A stretch of DNA of 64,000 nucleotides, taken from positions 17,500 through 81,499 of the forward strand of contig NZ_JACSPR010000011.1 of NCBI RefSeq assembly GCF_014837045.1, in the 5' to 3' direction. The DNA is from Corynebacterium gallinarum (lineage in GTDB: Bacteria > Actinomycetota > Actinomycetes > Mycobacteriales > Mycobacteriaceae). Numbering within the stretch: the stretch's first letter is position 1; each line of letters begins with the position of its first letter. A model generated the notes under the pieces. That model worked only from the letters and a program-made list of their open reading frames with translations. It searched no databases and was not told the DNA's origin. Position numbers and translations under genes: made by a program. Shown piece after piece: positions 45,447-53,961 of the stretch.

Positions 45447-46127
45447 ATGGCTGGCAGGATCATTCTGGTCAGGCACGGACAGACCCACAACAATGTCCGG
45501 CATCTTCTGGACACCCGACCCCCGGGTGCGGAACTCACCGATCAGGGCCGCCGGCAGGCACTCAAGGTCGGTCACGAACTCGCCGGCTACAGCGGCGACC
45601 GCCTGGCGCATGTGTACAGCTCCATCGTGCTGCGCGCCCAGCAGACCGCGGTGCTGGCCACCAACACCTTCGAAAAGGCCCGTGACCTGCAGGAGGGTAC
45701 CGTTCCTCTCGACGTGGTCCACGGCATCCACGAGATCGATGCCGGTGACTTCGAGATGCGTGGTGATGAAGAGGCCCACATGACCTATTCCACCGCCCTC
45801 AACGGCTGGCTCCACGGCGATCCCACCGCGGCCCTGCCCGGTGGGGAAACCTACAAGGATGTGCTGGGCCGCTACCAGCCCACACTGGACCGGATCATGG
45901 ACAGCCACGACCTGGATGAGGACCGGGATGTGGCAATCGTCAGCCACGGTGCGGTGATCCGCATTGTGGCCACCCATGCTTCCGGAGTGGATCCCAACTG
46001 GGCATTTAAGACCTACCTGGGCAACTGCCGTTATGTGGTGCTGGAGCCCAACGGCCGTCGTTTCGGTCAGTGGGATGTGGTGCACTGGACCGGCAGCCCG
46101 CTGCCGTGGCAGGAGAACCAGCCGTAG
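45447..46127 (+). CDS. Histidine phosphatase / phosphoglycerate-mutase-like protein
   Basis: 226 aa from ATG 45447, 4 bp after pheA. The phosphohistidine motif IILVRHGQTHNN is at residues 5-16, YSSIVLRAQQTA provides the second Arg, and AIVSHGAVIRI the second His, with Glu in IHEIDAGDFE as acid. It is closer to GpmB-type phosphatases than to true cofactor-dependent mutases. The substrate is unknown; the coupling to pheA is conserved in corynebacteria as far as I recall. Confidence 0.88.
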   Translation: MAGRIILVRHGQTHNNVRHLLDTRPPGAELTDQGRRQALKVGHELAGYSGDRLAHVYSSIVLRAQQTAVLATNTFEKARDLQEGTVPLDVVHGIHEIDAGDFEMRGDEEAHMTYSTALNGWLHGDPTAALPGGETYKDVLGRYQPTLDRIMDSHDLDEDRDVAIVSHGAVIRIVATHASGVDPNWAFKTYLGNCRYVVLEPNGRRFGQWDVVHWTGSPLPWQENQP

Positions 46128-46224
46128 ATCTGATTGACTGCGTCTGCTATGACGGCCTCCGCGGGCCGGGATGAAGCTGGCTATCGTGGGGCTTGTCACA
46201 CACCTTCAATGTTAGGAGTTAGAC

Positions 46225-46782
46225 ATGACCCGTATCGCAATCGTCGTCGGCAGCACCCGCCCCAACCGTAATGCAGCCAGCGTGGCGGAGTGGGTGTTCG
46301 ACAACGCCCCCAAGGACTCCGGTGCCGAGTACGAACTCGTCGACATCGCCGATTTCAACCTTCCCCTCCTGGACGAGCCCATGCCCCCGGCCATGGGGCA
46401 GTACTCCAAGGACCACACCAAGGCATGGGCGGAGAAGGTTGCTTCCTTCGACGGCTTCATCTTCGTCACCCCCGAGTACAACCACTCCGTCCCCGCAGCC
46501 CTGAAGAACGCGGTGGACTTCCTGTACGCGGAATGGAACAACAAGGCCATCGGTTTTGTCAGCTACGGCAGCGCCGGCGGAACCCGTTCGGTTGAGGCCT
46601 GGCGCCTGATCGCCGCTGAGCTGCAGATGGCTGACGTCCGTGCCCAGGTGTTCCTCACCTTCGGCAATGATTTCGCCGACATGTCCACCTTCCAGCCCTC
46701 CGAAGGCTCCACCGGTGCCCTGCAGGAGCTCTTCTCACAGGTCACCGCCTGGTCTGAGGCGCTCAAGACACTGCGCGGTTAA
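46225..46782 (+). CDS. NAD(P)H-dependent FMN reductase family protein
   Basis: 185 aa, with AGGAG before the ATG. A flavodoxin-like fold: VVGSTRPNRNAASV is the FMN phosphate loop, and VTPEYNHSVPAALKNAVDFL the flavin-contact motif. It is a paralogue of the protein at 28903 (same length class and motifs). Likely a quinone or FMN reductase in redox defence. A GC-rich hairpin follows the stop by 30 bp. Confidence 0.88.
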   Translation: MTRIAIVVGSTRPNRNAASVAEWVFDNAPKDSGAEYELVDIADFNLPLLDEPMPPAMGQYSKDHTKAWAEKVASFDGFIFVTPEYNHSVPAALKNAVDFLYAEWNNKAIGFVSYGSAGGTRSVEAWRLIAAELQMADVRAQVFLTFGNDFADMSTFQPSEGSTGALQELFSQVTAWSEALKTLRG

Positions 46783-46811
46783 TCACCGCCGGTTACGGTA
46801 ACAGCAGATCC

Positions 46812-46851
46812 CACCCGGTGGGCCGTCACATCATGGACGGTCGGCCGGGTG
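46812..46851 (+). terminator. Probable terminator of the FMN reductase gene
   Basis: CACCCGG and CCGGGTG form the outer stem and CCGTC/GACGG the inner one, with a small internal loop, followed by TTGTATGTTTC. Confidence 0.6.
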
Positions 46852-46919
46852 TTGTATGTTTCGGGGGTCGCTGCGTGCCGGAAAATCGTGGTGCTTAACC
46901 CCGAACGGCAGAAGGCATG

Positions 46920-46953
46920 AAAAAACCGCCGTACCCGGATGGGTAGGGCGGTA
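46920..46953 (-). terminator. csp terminator
   Basis: ACCGCC-G-TACCC pairs with GGGTA-G-GGCGGT around a GGAT loop; on the minus strand it is followed by TTTTTT. It lies 22 bp past the cold-shock gene. Confidence 0.8.
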
Positions 46954-46974
46954 ATTCTTTATGCAGCGAGAAGC

Positions 46975-47178
46975 CTACAGTGCGCGAACCTGCTGGGCCT
47001 GGGGGCCCTTGGCGCCCTCGCCGAGCTCGAACTCAACCTGCTGGTTCTCCTCCAGGTTACGGAAGCCGTTGCCCTGGATCTCGGAGTAGTGGACGAATAC
47101 GTCTGCGGATCCGTCGGAGGGGGCGATGAAGCCAAAGCCCTTCTCAGCGTTGAACCACTTCACAGTTCCCTGTGCCAT
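46975..47178 (-). CDS. cspA: Cold-shock protein
   Basis: 67 aa from ATG 47178. A single OB-fold with the RNA-binding motifs KGFGFI (residues 15-20) and VFVHYSEI, starting [14 protein letters not shown]. It binds single-stranded RNA and DNA and melts mRNA structure. AAAGGTA lies before the start. The leader upstream is long and structured, with a stem-loop at 47304-47334, as in other csp genes where leader structure controls translation with temperature. Confidence 0.95.
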   Translation of the reverse strand: MAQGTVKWFNAEKGFGFIAPSDGSADVFVHYSEIQGNGFRNLEENQQVEFELGEGAKGPQAQQVRAL

Positions 47179-47303
47179 ATGAATTACCTTTATTTCTGAT
47201 GAGGTGATGCTACGTTCGTCAGCATGATTCACTAACGTCCGGGTCGTTAAAACTCCTCGGTGACCAACAACCCCAGCAGTAACTGCTCTGGTGAAGAAAA
47301 CCG

Positions 47304-47334
47304 GGCGCTCGCGTCTACATCTCTTGCGAGCGCC
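47304..47334 (-). terminator. Terminator-like hairpin in the csp leader
   Basis: A perfect 9-bp stem GGCGCTCGC/GCGAGCGCC with a 13-base loop, followed on the minus strand by CGGTTTTC. It lies about 125 bp upstream of the csp start codon. It could end an upstream transcript or act as a leader attenuator. Confidence 0.5.
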
Positions 47335-47742
47335 TAGACACTGCGCATAGAAACCGCGACCAGAACCCAGTGTGCCATGAATTCCGTCCCAGCGATAGTC
47401 CCCCCTCGAAAAAAGTTGTCATCACGTCAAATCTGAGGGGCTGTCTGGCGGGGATATCTCCGGTCCGGGTCGGGGTTTTATCCGCCGGGAAAACGGTTGC
47501 ACTGCTGGTGGGGGCGGGTTTTCCCTCGTGTGATCGGGCGATTGGGTGCGGGTACACCCGGAGCGGGGGGAGGGTTAATATTGTCGCGGATTGTGGGGTA
47601 CTCGGCCCGGGGGAGGTGAGGGTGTTGCTCGTCGCAGTGGGGTGTGGGGATCATTTTGAGGTCCCTTATGTGCAGGCTCTACCTCAGGGGAATGGCTGAT
47701 CATTGGGTTGCCATCCGGGCGCGGCCACCCACCACCACGCAA
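47335..47742. other. Intergenic region without a supported gene
   Basis: 408 bp. Open frames on both strands have no ribosome site and low-complexity, Gly/Val-rich or Pro-rich translations, so I do not call them. The composition is G-rich on the plus strand. No tRNA fold was found. Confidence 0.5.
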
Positions 47743-47791
47743 TAGACCCCTCTGTCTATAGGGACTAGACAGGATCGTACCGAGGGGTCTA
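47743..47791. promoter_or_regulatory. Nested palindromes upstream of the thiosulfate permease gene
   Basis: An outer inverted repeat TAGACCCCTC (47743-47752) / GAGGGGTCTA (47782-47791) encloses an inner one TGTCTA-N7-TAGACA (47753-47771). All four arms share TAGAC, so this looks like two adjacent operators for one dimeric or tetrameric repressor. It is 51 bp before the permease start. Confidence 0.55.
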
Positions 47792-47841
47792 CATTCAGGT
47801 GGACTTAAACAAACCCCCGAACCATAGAAAGCTGGTTCAGT

Positions 47842-49275
47842 ATGATCCTCACCGGACTCGGCGTCGGTACCGCACTGGGTATCGTGATGCAACGGGGAAG
47901 GTTCTGTGTCACCGGCATGCTGCGTGACATCTTCCTCCAGCGCTCCTGGCGCACTTTTGTTGGACTCCTGATCGTCATCGCCGTCCACGCTGTGGGCCTG
48001 GCGGCACTGACCTCCACGGGTGTGATCACCCCGACCTACAACAACTTCGCGCCGATGGCCGTGATCGTCGGTGGTTTCATCTTCGGCTTCGGCATCATTC
48101 TCTCCGGTGGCTGCGCCTCGGGTACGTGGTACCGCTCCGGTGAGGGGCTGGTCGGTTCCTGGATCGCCCTAGCCACCTACGCCGTCTCCACCGCGGCCAT
48201 GAAGGAGGGTGCCCTCACCGGGTTCACCGACTTCATGTTCTCCTGGGAAACCGAGCTCACCACCCTGCCCGCCCTGTTCGGCGTCTCCATCTGGTGGTTT
48301 GTTATTCCGTTTGCCGCCCTGACCGCCTACCTGGTGCGTCATTTCATGATCCTGGAGGCCAAGCGCCCCAAGATCGCCCGTCTGGGTAACCAGCCCTCCT
48401 GGAAGCGTCCCCTGCACGTCTACACCGCCGGTGCGCTCATCGGTCTGATCGGCGTCATTGCCTGGCCACTGTCCGCGGCCGCCGGCCGCAACTCCGGGCT
48501 GGGCATCACCACCCCGACCTCCCACACCCTGCAGTACGTGACCACCGGTGAGGAGAGCTACCTCAACTGGGGTGTCATGCTGGTGCTGGGCATCCTGGTC
48601 GGATCCTTCATCGCCGCCAAGGCCACCGGTGAATTCCGTGTCCGCGTCGCCGATGCCACCACCTCCGTGCGCGCTGTCGTCGGTGGCACCATGATGGGTG
48701 TCGGCGCCTCCCTCGCCGGCGGTTGCACCGTGGGCAATGGCATGGTCCAGACCAGTCTCTTCAGCTTCCAGGGCTGGATCGCCCTGCTGTTCATCGCGAT
48801 CGGCGTCGGCGTGGCCGCCAAGATCTTCCTGAAGCCGGCCGCTGTGGCACAGCAGAAAGCAGATACCACCGAGACCTACTCCACCGAGGAGAGCCTCGAG
48901 CACGCCACCCCGACCTCCGCTGAGGACCGTGTCCTCCCGGTCAACAATGACCCCATCATCAGCCCAGCTCCGCTGGGCGGCGTCACCGTGGCCACCGGCC
49001 TGGTCAGCCTCAAGCCGGCCGTCAGCGAGAAACTGCGTGATCTGGGCAGTGGTTACTACGCCCTGGATTCCCTCGGCGCGGTCTGCCCGTTCCCGCTCAT
49101 CGAGGCCAAGGATGTCATGAAGACCCTGCAGTCCGGCGACCACCTGGTCATCGACTTCGACTGCACCCAGGCCACCGACGCCATCCCGCAGTGGTGCGCC
49201 ACCGACGGCCACGAGGTCACCGACTTCAGGGAAACCGGTGAGGCCTCCTGGCAGATCACGGTGAAGAAGGGCTAA
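47842..49275 (+). CDS. YeeE/YedE (TsuA-type) thiosulfate transporter fused to a TusA-like domain
   Basis: 477 aa. Residues 1-335 are a TsuA-type permease with about nine spans and the three conserved pore cysteines: QRGRFCVTG, SGGCASGTWYR and AGGCTVGNG. An 80-residue acidic linker follows (TTETYSTEESLEHATPTSAE). The C-terminus is a TusA/SirA sulfur carrier with AVCPFPLIEAKDVMKTL (CPxP-type active Cys). In E. coli these are separate genes, TsuA and TsuB. The fused form would take up thiosulfate and pass the sulfur to a carrier on the cytosolic side. The start is ATG 47842; the ribosome site is weak. Confidence 0.85.
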   Translation: MILTGLGVGTALGIVMQRGRFCVTGMLRDIFLQRSWRTFVGLLIVIAVHAVGLAALTSTGVITPTYNNFAPMAVIVGGFIFGFGIILSGGCASGTWYRSGEGLVGSWIALATYAVSTAAMKEGALTGFTDFMFSWETELTTLPALFGVSIWWFVIPFAALTAYLVRHFMILEAKRPKIARLGNQPSWKRPLHVYTAGALIGLIGVIAWPLSAAAGRNSGLGITTPTSHTLQYVTTGEESYLNWGVMLVLGILVGSFIAAKATGEFRVRVADATTSVRAVVGGTMMGVGASLAGGCTVGNGMVQTSLFSFQGWIALLFIAIGVGVAAKIFLKPAAVAQQKADTTETYSTEESLEHATPTSAEDRVLPVNNDPIISPAPLGGVTVATGLVSLKPAVSEKLRDLGSGYYALDSLGAVCPFPLIEAKDVMKTLQSGDHLVIDFDCTQATDAIPQWCATDGHEVTDFRETGEASWQITVKKG

Positions 49276-49291
49276 CACCCACACACAGTGA

Positions 49292-49333
49292 CCGGCAGGC
49301 GGGAACAGTATCCACACTGTTCCCGCCTGCCGG
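49292..49333 (+). terminator. Terminator after the thiosulfate permease gene
   Basis: A perfect 18-bp stem starting CCGGCAGGCGGGAAC with a 6-base loop, then TTTCGC. It is also placed to serve the converging zincin gene. Confidence 0.85.
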
Positions 49334-49375
49334 TTTCGCTATTCCCGCGGCTCGCTCACCCGGCGATGGCCAACG

Positions 49376-49720
49376 TCACGCGTATCCCAGGCGGTGCAGA
49401 TCGTGCTCATCCAGCCCGAAGTAGTGGCCAACCTCGTGGAGGACGGTCACGCGGACCTGTTCGGCCAGCTGTTCCTCGGAATGGCAATGGTCCTGCAGGG
49501 CACTTTTGTAGATGGTGATGGAATCCGGCAAGCCACCGTGACCGAAGACGCGGTTGGGCAGGGCGGTGCCGGTGTAGAGGCCGAGGATGTGGCGAGAATC
49601 GGGGTTGTAATCGTCGATAAGCACCACCACGTTGCGCATGTTGTCGAGGAATTTCTGCGGAACCTGGTCGAAGGCGTCATCGACCATCTCCTCGAAACGT
49701 GCATCACTGACTTCGTACAT
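49376..49720 (-). CDS. Small zincin-like metallopeptidase
   Basis: 114 aa. The C-terminal LHEVGHYFGLDEHDL is an HExxH...DE zinc motif of the short metallopeptidase family that I recall as PF06262/MpgM-like. The rest (FEEMVDDAFDQVPQKFLDNM and VVVLIDDYNP) is the family's conserved N-terminal fold. There is no signal peptide. It was first known as a domain of unknown function; the natural substrate is unknown. Confidence 0.85.
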   Translation of the reverse strand: MYEVSDARFEEMVDDAFDQVPQKFLDNMRNVVVLIDDYNPDSRHILGLYTGTALPNRVFGHGGLPDSITIYKSALQDHCHSEEQLAEQVRVTVLHEVGHYFGLDEHDLHRLGYA

Positions 49721-49754
49721 GGCACTCTCCCCGTGATCTCAAACTGAACTCAGG

Positions 49755-50813
49755 CTACAGCGGAACCGACGCCCCGGGGCGCAGGGGTTCCCGCGGCGGC
49801 TGGGGTGGTGGGGCCTGGCCGTTGATGGTGAACCCGGTCTGCGCCGAACCGTTGAGGATGTTGAAGGTGGAGTCCCCTTCGGTGGACGGCGACATGAGAT
49901 AGCAGTTCACGCTGTGGGAACCACCGAGCCAGGAGGTGGCGGTGATGGTGGGCCAGAAGGTCTGCAGGGTGGACTGGTAGAGGTTCTCCTCCTCACCCAT
50001 GTAGTCGATGGCGGCCTGGGTGCAGGTGCTGCCGAGGAACCCATTCTGGTCATCGGTGCTGGGCACACCCTGGGGGAACGGTACCCCGAGGTTGACGGTG
50101 GACACGGCCTCCAGGTGGTGGTCCTCGGCGCAGTCGACCTCCCGGAACTCGGCGGAGGATTCCACGCGGACACACGCGCCGGTCGCGAAGACACGGGCCT
50201 GATCATTGGCGGCAATGGGGCCGACGGTGATCTGGGGGATGCCGTTGGAGTCGGTGGCCTGCAGGCCGCAGAGCATGGTGCGGTCCCCCGCGGCCCACGC
50301 TTCCGCCGGTGGGAGGATGGGGGCGATGGTGTAGCGCCCGGCCGGGTCGAAACGGCCGTTGAGGTAGGCCAGGGTGGGGGCCTGGCACAGTTCCTCGCGC
50401 AGCTGCGCCTGACGCGTCAGGTTCGGTGGATCGGCATCGGGGCCGAACTCAGAACTGGGGTAGGTAGCCAGATTCTCGCGCTTGGAGATCTCGAAGCGGT
50501 GCTCACCTTCGCAGCTGGTCTGCTCGAAACCGGAGACCTGGCCGGCGTCGTTGACATCCCAGGTCGCGCACATCCCCACGTCCGCCGTGGTGAACGGGGC
50601 CACCTGCTGGGCGGTGGTGACGGTGGTGGTGCTTGTCGACGTCTCACCCGTAGCCATGGGTTCCGGGGTCTCCCCAGCGGAATTCACGCCGTAGGAATAC
50701 ATACCCACAGCAGCCGATGCCGCGAGCGCGGCAACGAGCATGGTTTGCACCGAGGCAGCGGAACGGAATCCTCTACGCCCCGTGCGTGACTGGGAATCGG
50801 TGGATGTACTCAT
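49755..50813 (-). CDS. Septum-formation-family membrane-anchored protein
   Basis: 352 aa from ATG 50813, after AGGGA. There is one N-terminal span (TMLVAALAASAAVGMYSYG), a Ser/Thr linker, then two extracytoplasmic units with paired cysteines: DVGMCATWDV...CEGEHRFEISKRENL and ATGACVRVESSAEFREVDCAEDHHLEAVST. This pattern (Cys, then C..(E/D)H..EV) is the septum_form domain of actinobacteria. It has a Pro-rich tail. Its role is inferred only from the family name. Confidence 0.8.
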   Translation of the reverse strand: MSTSTDSQSRTGRRGFRSAASVQTMLVAALAASAAVGMYSYGVNSAGETPEPMATGETSTSTTTVTTAQQVAPFTTADVGMCATWDVNDAGQVSGFEQTSCEGEHRFEISKRENLATYPSSEFGPDADPPNLTRQAQLREELCQAPTLAYLNGRFDPAGRYTIAPILPPAEAWAAGDRTMLCGLQATDSNGIPQITVGPIAANDQARVFATGACVRVESSAEFREVDCAEDHHLEAVSTVNLGVPFPQGVPSTDDQNGFLGSTCTQAAIDYMGEEENLYQSTLQTFWPTITATSWLGGSHSVNCYLMSPSTEGDSTFNILNGSAQTGFTINGQAPPPQPPREPLRPGASVPL

Positions 50814-50848
50814 GATTGTCCCTATCATGCCACGCGAACGGCGGTTAT

Positions 50849-51619
50849 TCAGAGATCCTCGGAACGGGTGACCATAGTTTTCAGGGAGTAACGATCCGTC
50901 CGGTATACCGAGACACACCATTCGATGGGTTTCTCCCCCGACATCGATTGCCGCAGGATCCGCAGCAGTGGGGCGCCGGTCGGGACGTCGAGAAGCTTCG
51001 CGGTATCCTCGTCCGCCGCGACCGCGGTGACCGTCTGCTCCGCGTGGGTCACCGGTACGGTGTACACGCGGTCCAGGATGGCGTAGACGGAATTGTAGAC
51101 ATCATTTTCCAGCAGGTCGGGGGCGTACACGGCGTTGTACCACCCATGGTCGATGGCATAGGGGCGGTTATTGCCCAGACGCAGCCGGCGCAGTGTGATG
51201 TGCTGGGTGCCCCGCTCGGTGCCGAAGAATTCCGCGATCTCATCCGGGGCCGCACCACGCGACGAGGACAGGATGCGGCTGGTGGCCACGAGGTTCTGTG
51301 CTGCCATCTCCGCGGAGAAGGACGCCAGGTGCAACCGGGAGACCAGTGGTGCGTGCGCCACGAAGGTGCCCTTGCCGCGGGCGCGTTTGAGCCGACCGGA
51401 GGCCACCAGATCCCCGATGGCACGGCGCACGGTGATGCGACTGACACCGTAGGTTTCCTCCAGTACGCGTTCCCCGGGCAGCATGTCACCGGGTTGCAAC
51501 TGGGTGGTGCACAGTTCCTCGAGGATCTCACGCAGCTGCTGGTGTTTGGGTTTGGGGCCATCGGTCAGGACCCGGTGGGGGAGGGAGGAGCCATCTTCCG
51601 AGCGCTCAGCAGCAGACAT
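50849..51619 (-). CDS. farR: GntR/HutC-type regulator, FarR-like
   Basis: 256 aa from ATG 51619; ATGs up to 51688 are possible. The GntR helix-turn-helix is LPGERVLEETYGVSRITVRR followed by GRLKRARGKGTFVA, and the UTRA effector domain has ITLRRLRLGNNRPYAIDHGW and IEWCVSVYRTDRYSL. It is divergent from serS, the position and type of C. glutamicum FarR, which I recall as a regulator with binding sites near amino-acid and acyl-lipid genes. The symbol rests on family and neighbourhood. Confidence 0.82.
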   Translation of the reverse strand: MSAAERSEDGSSLPHRVLTDGPKPKHQQLREILEELCTTQLQPGDMLPGERVLEETYGVSRITVRRAIGDLVASGRLKRARGKGTFVAHAPLVSRLHLASFSAEMAAQNLVATSRILSSSRGAAPDEIAEFFGTERGTQHITLRRLRLGNNRPYAIDHGWYNAVYAPDLLENDVYNSVYAILDRVYTVPVTHAEQTVTAVAADEDTAKLLDVPTGAPLLRILRQSMSGEKPIEWCVSVYRTDRYSLKTMVTRSEDL

Positions 51620-51758
51620 ATCCACAACTCTAGCGCATCTGGTCATAACCAGGAGGTGCTTTGATATGCGGTGATATGTGTTGCCCACACGCCGGGCGCG
51701 GGGGTTTAGTCTCCACCTAACACCTCCCAGGCAGGCTCAGCACGGTACATTGAATTCC

Positions 51759-53018
51759 ATGATTGATCTGAAATTCCTCCGTGACAATCCCGACGTTGTC
51801 CGCACCTCCCAGATCACCCGCGGGGAGGACCCCGCGCTGGTTGATGAGCTGATCAGTGCCGACGAAGCGCGCCGCCAGGCGATCCAGGTGGCGGATGAGC
51901 TGCGTTCCGAGCAGAAGGCATTCGGAAAGAAGATCGGTCAGGCCTCCCCCGAGGACCGTCCGGCCCTGCTGGAGGGCTCCAATGAGCTCAAGGCCAAGGT
52001 CAAGGAGGCGGAAGCCGCCCAGGAAGCCGCCGAGCAGCGCGTCCATGACCTCCAGATGAAGCTGTCCAACGTCGTGGAGGGAGCTCCCGCCGGCGGCGAG
52101 GAGGACTTCGTTGTTCTCGAGCACGTCGGTGAACCCCGCACCTTCGACTTCGAGCCCAAGGACCACCTGGAACTCGGTGAGTCCCTCGGTCTCATCGACA
52201 TGAAGCGTGGCACCAAGGTCTCCGGTGCCCGGTTCTACTACCTCACCGGTGACGGCGCCATGTTGCAGCTGGGCATGCTCACCCTGGCCGCGCAGAAGGC
52301 CACCGCCGCCGGATTCACCATGATGATCCCGCCGGTGCTCGTGCGCCCGGAGATCATGGCCGGCACCGGTTTCCTGGGTGATCACTCCGAGGAGATCTAC
52401 TACCTCGAGCGCGATGACATGTACCTGGTGGGCACCTCCGAGGTGGCCCTGGCCGGTTACCACAAGGATGAGATCATCGACCTGGACAACGGCCCCGTGA
52501 AGTACGCCGGCTGGTCCTCCTGCTTCCGCCGTGAGGCCGGTTCCTACGGCAAGGACACCCGCGGTATCCTGCGCGTCCACCAGTTCGACAAGGTGGAGAT
52601 GTTCGTCTACTGCAAGCCGGAAGAGGCTGAGGAGCAGCACCGCAAGCTGCTGCAGATGGAAAAGGACATGCTCGCCGCCGTCGAGGTCCCTTACCGCGTC
52701 ATCGACGTTGCCGGTGGTGACCTGGGTGCCTCCGCCGCCCGCAAGTTCGACACCGAGGCCTGGGTCCCCACCCAGGGCACCTACCGTGAGCTGACCTCGA
52801 CCTCCAACTGCACCACCTTCCAGGGCCGTCGTCTGCAGACCCGGTACCGCGATGACAAGGGCAAGCCACAGACCGTGGCCACGCTCAACGGCACCCTGGC
52901 CACCACCCGGTGGCTCGTGGCCATCCTGGAGAACAACCAGCAGGCCGACGGTTCCGTCATCGTCCCTGAGGCCCTGCGTCCATTCGTGGGCAAGGACGTC
53001 CTCACACCGGTTAAATAA
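51759..53018 (+). CDS. serS: Seryl-tRNA synthetase
   Basis: 419 aa from ATG 51759. The N-terminal arm is a long antiparallel coiled coil (residues 30-100) that holds tRNA-Ser. The class II core has motif 2 at [20 protein letters not shown] and motif 3 at [19 protein letters not shown]. The length is normal. It is divergent from farR with a 139-bp gap and is followed 5 bp later by the acyltransferase gene. Confidence 0.96.
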   Translation: MIDLKFLRDNPDVVRTSQITRGEDPALVDELISADEARRQAIQVADELRSEQKAFGKKIGQASPEDRPALLEGSNELKAKVKEAEAAQEAAEQRVHDLQMKLSNVVEGAPAGGEEDFVVLEHVGEPRTFDFEPKDHLELGESLGLIDMKRGTKVSGARFYYLTGDGAMLQLGMLTLAAQKATAAGFTMMIPPVLVRPEIMAGTGFLGDHSEEIYYLERDDMYLVGTSEVALAGYHKDEIIDLDNGPVKYAGWSSCFRREAGSYGKDTRGILRVHQFDKVEMFVYCKPEEAEEQHRKLLQMEKDMLAAVEVPYRVIDVAGGDLGASAARKFDTEAWVPTQGTYRELTSTSNCTTFQGRRLQTRYRDDKGKPQTVATLNGTLATTRWLVAILENNQQADGSVIVPEALRPFVGKDVLTPVK

Positions 53019-53023
53019 GGCGC

Positions 53024-53956
53024 ATGACAATGGATAACATGGTCAAGAAACAGGGGTTCTGGGTACCCAAGGGCACCCCGGATGTCTCCCCGCACCCGAA
53101 GGAATCGAAGGAGCTGCTGTACAACCGCGTCATCATCCGGTTCATCAAGACGGTGATGAAGGCGCAGGGTCTGCAGCTCTATGTCTTCGGTTCGGAGAAC
53201 ATCCCCACCACCGGCGGTGCACTACTGGCGGTCAACCACACCGGGTACTACGACTTCATCCTCGGTGGCCTCCCGGCGCATCTGCGCGGTCGGCGCCTGG
53301 TGCGGTTCATGGCCAAGAAGGAGATCTTCGACACCCCGGTCGTCGGCGCGCTCATGAACGGCATGTCCCACATCCCGGTCAACCGCGCCAAGGGCGCAGG
53401 ATCCCTCGACCACGCCGTGACCAGGCTCCAGGAGGGACAGCTGGTGGGAATCTTCCCCGAGGCGACCATCTCCCGCAGCTTCGAGATCAAGAGCCTCAAG
53501 ACGGGTGCCGTGCGCATCGCCGACACCGCGGAGGTACCCCTGCTGCCGCTGATCATCTGGGGTGGGCAGCGGATCATCTCCAAGGACATCGACAGTGACC
53601 TCGGCCGCAGTCACACCCCCGTCTTCATCCGGGTCGGCGCGCCGGTCGACGCCAGCGGTTCCCCCGAGGAGGCCACCGAGCGCCTCGCGCAGGCTATGAA
53701 GGAGCTTCTCGACGAAGTGCGAACCGCCTACGAAACCGAGTTCGGCCCCTTCGAGGGTGGCGAACCGTGGCGTCCGGAATCCCTCGGTGGTGGTGCCCCG
53801 TCGATGGAGCGGGCTTCCCTGATGGAGATGGCGGAACGGGAGCGTCGACAAGCAAAACGCGAGGCCAAGAAGGCGGCGAAAGCCGAGAAGAAACCGCTAC
53901 CCAGACGGTTGATGAACAAGGCCGCCGGCCTTGTGAAGAAGTTCATGCGAAAGTAG
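53024..53956 (+). CDS. 1-acylglycerol-3-phosphate O-acyltransferase family protein
   Basis: 310 aa; ATGs at 53030 and 53039 are also possible. The acyltransferase motifs are NHTGYYD (HX4D, residues 66-72), IPVNRAKGAGS and FPEATISRS, with PLLPLIIWGGQR after. The C-terminal 50 residues are very basic and helical (RERRQAKREAKKAAKAEKK), probably contacting the membrane. It acylates lysophosphatidate in phospholipid synthesis, or a related acceptor. It lies in an operon with serS and the HAD gene. Confidence 0.88.
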   Translation: MTMDNMVKKQGFWVPKGTPDVSPHPKESKELLYNRVIIRFIKTVMKAQGLQLYVFGSENIPTTGGALLAVNHTGYYDFILGGLPAHLRGRRLVRFMAKKEIFDTPVVGALMNGMSHIPVNRAKGAGSLDHAVTRLQEGQLVGIFPEATISRSFEIKSLKTGAVRIADTAEVPLLPLIIWGGQRIISKDIDSDLGRSHTPVFIRVGAPVDASGSPEEATERLAQAMKELLDEVRTAYETEFGPFEGGEPWRPESLGGGAPSMERASLMEMAERERRQAKREAKKAAKAEKKPLPRRLMNKAAGLVKKFMRK

Positions 53957-53961
53957 GAATA

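Noticed and set aside
46889..46900. TTAACCCCGA resembling the end of the 83-bp element
   Set aside because: Only ten bases match and no second arm follows; chance similarity.
47370..47699. 109-codon plus-strand frame between csp and the permease
   Set aside because: No ribosome site and Gly/Val-rich translation with no recognisable feature.
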